Below, in pieces: positions 60,682 through 64,000 of a stretch of DNA of 64,000 nt. The first letter of the stretch is position 1. Each line of letters opens with the position of its first letter. Under the pieces are notes generated by a model, which was not told where the DNA came from, did no database searches, and saw only the letters and a program-made list of their open reading frames with translations. The stretch is taken from positions 229,345-293,344 of the forward strand of contig CAZOFT010000001.1 in the NCBI GenBank assembly GCA_964579395.1, given 5' to 3'. This stretch comes from JACOTV01 sp964579395. GTDB lineage: Bacteria; Patescibacteriota; Microgenomatia; UBA1406; GWC2-37-13. A program made the translations under genes and the position numbers.

Positions 60682-61737
60682 CTATGCAGCGAGCCCAACC
60701 TGTGCCAGATCAGCATTGGTAATCACCGGATCACGCAGCCAGGAGATTGAAGCACCTGTGAGTGCTTGAACCGCTTTTTTTCGACCCACTTGCGCTTCCC
60801 GCAAACGCAGTGCTCGCTCAGGGGTGTATTTTTTCAGCAGCTCTTCCCGTTTGCGATCAGCCTCTCCCGTGAGGCTCAGGTGCTCCAGATCCCACGCTTT
60901 ATTCAAATCGGCAACTATTTTTATATAATCTGCCGGCCCATATACATCGGTCGCTATTGCCGCAGCGGTAAACACATCAAATCCGTCCATTCGCTGCCCC
61001 GGCATTGCCATCTTGTGCTCATGAGCGATATAGTGAAACTCACTGACAAAGCCTTCCGGGTCTACTGCGGCGATAGCACTCCCCATATCGCGATAATATC
61101 CTCCATGACGCCCTTCGTCAGCCCCGGTATACGCACAGAGTCGGGCCAAGGTCTGCGCACCTGCTGCTCGTGCCACTTGTCCGGTACGCTTATGAGAGAT
61201 TTCTGTTGCGGGCTCTTGCATAGCAGGATAGATGACAACGCGGTAAGGATCACGACCGATACCAGGGTCAAACCCGTCACTGATGTATCCATGCTGTACA
61301 CGATCTACCGTACTCAAGTCGACAGCCGGGACGCATTCCAGATATCCACGAATCGCACGCCCATGTCGCAGTTCCTCAGCAGTCCAGCCGCGGGACCAAC
61401 GAGCATGTCCGGTGTCATCGGCTCCTGTCTCATCCGATGTGCCGATCGGGCGGTTTGTCATGGTTTCAAACATCGGCAATCCATCCTCGGTGATACCGTT
61501 GCCGACAACTACCACGCTCAAGAGTCGGGGGAGCTGCACACCCTCTTGGTCACGCAATTCCATTTTTCCCTCCAGTGTCTGCGGGACAACTTTTTCAGGA
61601 AACCACAGTCGCTCTTTCGGCACCAGGTATTTGTCCGCCAGCGCGCCCGCTGTTCTATCGAGCGAACGCACCAATTCGTTTCGTGCAGCCAGAGTAGTAT
61701 CGGTAACTTCTCGGTGACGTAATTGTTCTTTACTCAT
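60682..61737 (-). CDS. Acyl-[ACP] desaturase (soluble di-iron, fatty acid desaturase type 2)
   Basis: 351 residues from MSKEQLRHRE. All six di-iron ligands of plant stearoyl-ACP desaturase have counterparts: Glu84 (GITEDGLPMFETM), Glu122 and His125 (WTAEELRHGRA), Glu175 (MQEPATEISH), Glu208 and His211 (GADEGRHGG). The regions between also follow the family (ARWSRGWTAEE; ISWL near the end). It should introduce a cis double bond into an acyl chain held on acyl carrier protein, using O2 and reduced ferredoxin. No acyl carrier protein or FAS gene lies in the window; the ferredoxin at 1783 is a conceivable donor. TATAGT on the reverse strand (61752-61747) ends 9 nt before the ATG. Confidence 0.9.
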   Translation of the reverse strand: MSKEQLRHREVTDTTLAARNELVRSLDRTAGALADKYLVPKERLWFPEKVVPQTLEGKMELRDQEGVQLPRLLSVVVVGNGITEDGLPMFETMTNRPIGTSDETGADDTGHARWSRGWTAEELRHGRAIRGYLECVPAVDLSTVDRVQHGYISDGFDPGIGRDPYRVVIYPAMQEPATEISHKRTGQVARAAGAQTLARLCAYTGADEGRHGGYYRDMGSAIAAVDPEGFVSEFHYIAHEHKMAMPGQRMDGFDVFTAAAIATDVYGPADYIKIVADLNKAWDLEHLSLTGEADRKREELLKKYTPERALRLREAQVGRKKAVQALTGASISWLRDPVITNADLAQVGLAA

Positions 61738-61822
61738 CGTGCATCCACTATACCATATCTGGGCAATATGTCCCACCCGAAGCGACAGGGGAGATATCAA
61801 ACCAAAGCGAACCGTTCGTATC

Positions 61823-61845
61823 TATATACTATAGGGTAGTATATA
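61823..61845. repeat. Inverted repeat, 9-bp arms
   Basis: TATATACTA (61823-61831) and TAGTATATA (61837-61845) are perfect complements around TAGGG. Candidate operator or hairpin in the AT-rich part of the gap. Confidence 0.6.
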
Positions 61846-61898
61846 TTCGTGCTCAATATGACCATATATATCTATATTGCTCTATAGCATTTTTTCTT

Positions 61899-61924
61899 AT
61901 AAATCTTTTTATAAAAGGATTTAT
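61899..61924. repeat. Inverted repeat, about 11-bp arms
   Basis: ATAAATCTTTT (61899-61909) pairs with AAAAGGATTTAT (61913-61924) apart from one extra G. It could form a hairpin in either strand. Confidence 0.5.
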
Positions 61925-61962
61925 ACATACATAATCTATATAGTTAATTCTATAATATCATA

Positions 61963-61991
61963 TTGACAAAGCAAAATAAATATGTTACTAT
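61963..61991 (+). promoter_or_regulatory. Consensus promoter 1 of tandem pair
   Basis: TTGACA (61963-61968), 17-nt spacer, TACTAT (61986-61991). Immediately downstream, across the expected start site, lies the palindrome CCTATC-AAAT-GATAGG (61995-62010), a likely operator. Confidence 0.65.
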
Positions 61992-61994
61992 ATT

Positions 61995-62010
61995 CCTATC
62001 AAATGATAGG
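61995..62010. promoter_or_regulatory. Palindromic operator-like site
   Basis: CCTATC and GATAGG form perfect 6-bp arms around AAAT, located at the predicted start point of promoter 1. Confidence 0.5.
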
Positions 62011-62039
62011 GAAGAGGTGCTGGCAGATAGCCAAACACT

Positions 62040-62069
62040 TTGACAAAATAACCTATAGTTTGATATAAT
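62040..62069 (+). promoter_or_regulatory. Consensus promoter 2 of tandem pair
   Basis: TTGACA (62040-62045), 18-nt spacer, TATAAT (62064-62069): perfect matches at both boxes. Transcription would begin near 62,076, at the foot of the first predicted stem. Confidence 0.7.
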
Positions 62070-62075
62070 TGTTAC

Positions 62076-62200
62076 TGTCATTTTCAACAGGCGTACAGTG
62101 CCGGGAAAATGACACGACATTTTTGGTAAAGGAGACAACGACGGGGGACGTTGCCAGACTTTGGGGGAACCAAAAGCTGCCAACAACTGGGGGAACATTC
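62076..62200 (+). ncRNA. Candidate structured RNA, 5' part
   Basis: TGTCATTTTC (62076-62085) can pair with GAAAATGACA (62105-62114). Then TTTTGGT (62121-62127) pairs with ACCAAAA (62169-62175) enclosing CAACG (62136-62140)/CGTTG (62149-62153). A motif GGGGGAAC occurs at 62163-62170 and 62189-62196, each preceded by TTGCCA or CTGCCA. The transcript would come from promoter 2. It matches no tmRNA, RNase P or SRP RNA signature I could find. Confidence 0.4.
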
Positions 62201-62589
62201 ACAACATATTTTCTTCACTACGCCGACCGACCACACCAGGTTGGGCCGGACCCGCGTTTTGTATCACAAAACCAAAAGACTCGAATCGTCACGACAACAA
62301 TTCATCCCAACGACCATCAGTCAACAATTCAATTGAATGATGATCCTTGGGAGTCTTTACGGATTCACCAAGTAATTGCGACACAATCGGCATGCAGAGA
62401 GTTGACTCAACTAGCATGAGTCACCAAAGCAACAACCGACGGTGTCCCAAAAGCGTCGCACATTTTAAAGAGAAACACATCGCTGGACTCTTTATTTGCA
62501 TAAGAGGACATGCCAGTTTCTCTGACGTACGACGCGTTTAACAATTGGGTTAGGACTTTAATACACCTGGATCGTGTATACATGATGAT

Positions 62590-62642
62590 TGGACACTGAG
62601 TTGTTGGTGCGACACCGAGTCGTAGCTGCAAGTCAGTGTCCA
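62590..62642. repeat. Long hairpin, 10-bp arms
   Basis: TGGACACTGA (62590-62599) is the exact complement of TCAGTGTCCA (62633-62642), with an inner GGTG-CGA-CACC stem-loop at 62606-62616. Could be part of the same RNA or a regulatory site. Confidence 0.6.
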
Positions 62643-62778
62643 TGACTCCAACACTTGAAGAAGAGACCCCTAAACCGGTTTCACCAACTCTTCAATGCGT
62701 ATGCTGCTGCATAAGCCGCAGATGTGTACAAAACAGGACGAGACACACGAAAAAAGGGCCCCTATTGCTAAGGTCCAG

Positions 62779-62792
62779 TATGTATATACATA
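62779..62792. repeat. Perfect 14-bp palindrome
   Basis: TATGTATATACATA reads the same on both strands. It lies 124 bp upstream of the small basic ORF and may be a protein-binding site. Confidence 0.5.
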
Positions 62793-62915
62793 TGATAGAG
62801 TAGGTAGAATCCATGACTGGATTCCCCGAAAATCATAATTGCGTATGCATGCAAAATTCCGACAGGATGTTGGAACAGGCAGTCCGCACTGGTGGGACAG
62901 AAAGGATATCAGGAG

Positions 62916-63056
62916 GTGAGTAGAAAAGCGAGAAGATCAGCCCGACAGGAAATGCGACGTTCACTTCGCACACAGCGAGGAGTCGTTGTAAATCCTCAAG
63001 AAGAACAAGAGCAACAAGCAAGTGGATCCGAATCAACCGCAACCGACCAAGAGTAA
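62916..63056 (+). CDS. Small basic protein, 46 aa
   Basis: Starting at GTG: a very Arg-rich N-terminus (SRKARRSARQEMRRSLRTQR) followed by an acidic Gln/Glu/Ser tail ending TATDQE and a TAA. AAAGGA lies 9 nt upstream (62901-62906), a Shine-Dalgarno-like site of the kind rarely seen in the rest of the window; AGGAGG overlaps the GTG. The next gene starts 28 nt later, so an operon is likely. The function is unknown; the charge pattern would suit nucleic-acid binding. Confidence 0.45.
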   Translation: MSRKARRSARQEMRRSLRTQRGVVVNPQEEQEQQASGSESTATDQE

Positions 63057-63084
63057 TACCGAACAGGAAAGAGGAACAACAACC

Positions 63085-64000
63085 ATGGCAGATCACTCCG
63101 CCACCAGCCGAGTCGCTCAGCGGCTCACCATCGCGCTCACCATCCCGGTGATCGCCGTCATCACGGCCATCGCAGTGGCGATGACCTCCGCCCCGACGAC
63201 TGCCTACGCAGCCGCCGCGGGTTCCGACAACCCCACCACCGTCACCGCCACGCCCACGCCGATCCCGGCTGAGCTGGCCAAGTGCACCGAGCGGATGGAT
63301 GCCTCGATCAACGGCAACACGGCAACGATCAGGAACTGGAACAGCTCCCAGAGCTGCGCCGCCTCGACCGTCGCCTACGTCCGTACCGGCACCAACAAGT
63401 ACCCGCAGACCCGCGTCCACATGGCGACCGTCGTCATCCCTCCGATGGGATCGGCCACCGCCAGCTTCGGCACCAACAGCTGCGTCCAGAAGGATGTCAT
63501 CTACGGAACCGATGCTCCGGACACGCTCACTGGCGAGTACTTCACCCCCAACGGCACCCTGATCACCGCCGACGATTCGGGTCTCTGGAAGAGCGGCTGC
63601 GAGAGCACGCCGACCACCTCGACCACGGCCCCGCCCGTCAAGACCGACGTCACCTTCACCGGACACCTGACCTGCAGCGCCCCCAACGGCACCGCGGTCT
63701 ACACCCTGTTCGTGAAGCAGAACGACGGTCCCGAGGCAGTGTTCAGCCCGGCCAACGGTGCGATCATGGAGAACGGCAACGCGATCAACGTCACGGCCAC
63801 CTGGCAGGATCCCAACTTCGGGACCCAAACCAAGACGATGACCGTCGACGCCATCGACAACTGCACCCCCGTGCAGATCGTCCCGCCGGCTTTGGTGACC
63901 ACACCGCCCCAGGGCGACTCCTCGACCCAGGTCGAGCAGAAGCCTGAGATCACCTGCCCGTTCAACCCGGCCCGCATCGTCGAGGATCTCTCGCAGTGCG
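63085..64000 (+). CDS. GC-rich secreted protein, partial (runs off the window)
   Basis: At least 305 residues, open at the right edge. A signal peptide is clear: a polar start, then LTIALTIPVIAVITAIAVAM and APTTAYA-AAAG as the probable cleavage site. The exported part is Thr/Pro-rich (TPTPIPAEL, TTSTTAPPVKT) with beta-strand-like stretches ending in cysteines (CTERMD, SSQSC, TNSCVQKD, KSGC, HLTC), suggesting disulfide-bonded Ig-like surface domains. Nearly every codon ends in G or C, very unlike all genes before 61.7 kb. GAGGAA lies about 8 nt upstream of the ATG. Probably a surface protein of foreign, perhaps actinobacterial-like, origin, or a sign of a chimeric join. Confidence 0.7.
   Translation, partial: MADHSATSRVAQRLTIALTIPVIAVITAIAVAMTSAPTTAYAAAAGSDNPTTVTATPTPIPAELAKCTERMDASINGNTATIRNWNSSQSCAASTVAYVRTGTNKYPQTRVHMATVVIPPMGSATASFGTNSCVQKDVIYGTDAPDTLTGEYFTPNGTLITADDSGLWKSGCESTPTTSTTAPPVKTDVTFTGHLTCSAPNGTAVYTLFVKQNDGPEAVFSPANGAIMENGNAINVTATWQDPNFGTQTKTMTVDAIDNCTPVQIVPPALVTTPPQGDSSTQVEQKPEITCPFNPARIVEDLSQC

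Larger units (their letters stand above)
61738..62915. other. Long non-coding gap with AT-rich tract and structured segments
   Basis: No confident protein gene is seen. ORFs at 62,069-62,419 (+, TTG start inside a -10 box), 62,347-62,541 (+) and 62,407-62,643 (-) overlap each other, lack usable starts and show no family. The left 220 bp are very AT-rich with inverted repeats; the rest carries two promoters and several potential stems, listed separately. Confidence 0.6.

Noticed and set aside
62237..62252. SRP-RNA-like CCAGGTTGGGCCGGAC
   Set aside because: The GNAR tetraloop context and following conserved bases of SRP RNA are absent.
62069..62419. 116-aa ORF after promoter 2
   Set aside because: Its TTG start lies within the -10 box, no good internal start or ribosome site exists, and the region folds into stems; treated as probable RNA.
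62407..62643. 78-aa reverse-strand ORF
   Set aside because: It overlaps competing frames on the other strand and has no promoter or family support; left as possible but unproven.
62833..63828. 331-aa reverse-strand ORF in the GC-rich end
   Set aside because: It is the complementary shadow of the GC-rich secreted protein gene; its Gly/Arg-rich sequence has no signal or domain.

Overview
This is a gene-dense bacterial window of middling GC, with very short intergenic gaps, many overlapping start/stop junctions and two isolated tRNA genes. It is dominated by surface-polysaccharide genes: about ten GT2 glycosyltransferases, several polytopic GT-C-like or DUF2079 membrane proteins, a flippase and nucleotide-sugar enzymes. 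Between these lie many long orphan proteins. That profile fits a Patescibacteria/CPR-type genome (inference; no ribosomal or 16S marker lies in the window). TGA is used as an ordinary stop, so the code is standard.

Layout. Positions 1-24,547: a long, almost entirely + strand surface-glycan locus. It holds GT2 enzymes, an Fe-S ferredoxin, a B12-type radical SAM protein, a sugar set (SDR epimerase, DegT aminotransferase, cupin ketoisomerase), a block of ATP-grasp enzyme + SDR + class III aminotransferase, a methyltransferase, three large membrane proteins and an RfbH-type PMP dehydratase. Positions 24,553-28,022: small membrane protein, SppA protease, FAD oxidoreductase, RmlC-like epimerase. 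Positions 28,094-32,994: a 1056-aa protein with a Tat-like signal and two orphan proteins. Positions 33,004-39,032: GDP-mannose 4,6-dehydratase, HAD phosphatase, flippase, GT2, GT-C. Positions 39,119-45,924: orphan acidic protein, tRNA-Gly, NTF2-like, TipA-like MerR regulator, P/T-rich stalk protein, GlmU-like nucleotidyltransferase, HExxH protein, GalE, holin-like protein. Positions 45,961-54,536: GT2, EamA transporter, DUF2079 protein, Xer recombinase, DUF1622 protein, tRNA-Leu, Na+/H+ antiporter, rhomboid protease. Positions 54,693-61,737: orphan proteins, a class C beta-lactamase-fold hydrolase, a sigma-70-like factor with a long extra DNA-binding tail, and an acyl-ACP desaturase carrying all six di-iron ligands.

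Positions 61,738-62,915 form the only long gap without a confident gene. It has AT-rich inverted repeats, two tandem consensus promoters and several nested stems that suggest a structured RNA. After it, signals and composition change: a small basic ORF and then a very GC-rich secreted protein with Shine-Dalgarno-like sequences, which runs off the window. This is either acquired DNA or an assembly join.

A window-wide pattern is that about 25 genes that begin transcription units carry a TANNNT -10 box whose last base is only 6-9 nt before the start codon. Transcription would then start at or a few bases before the start codon. Leaderless mRNAs therefore look like the default here, and true Shine-Dalgarno sequences are almost absent until 62.9 kb.
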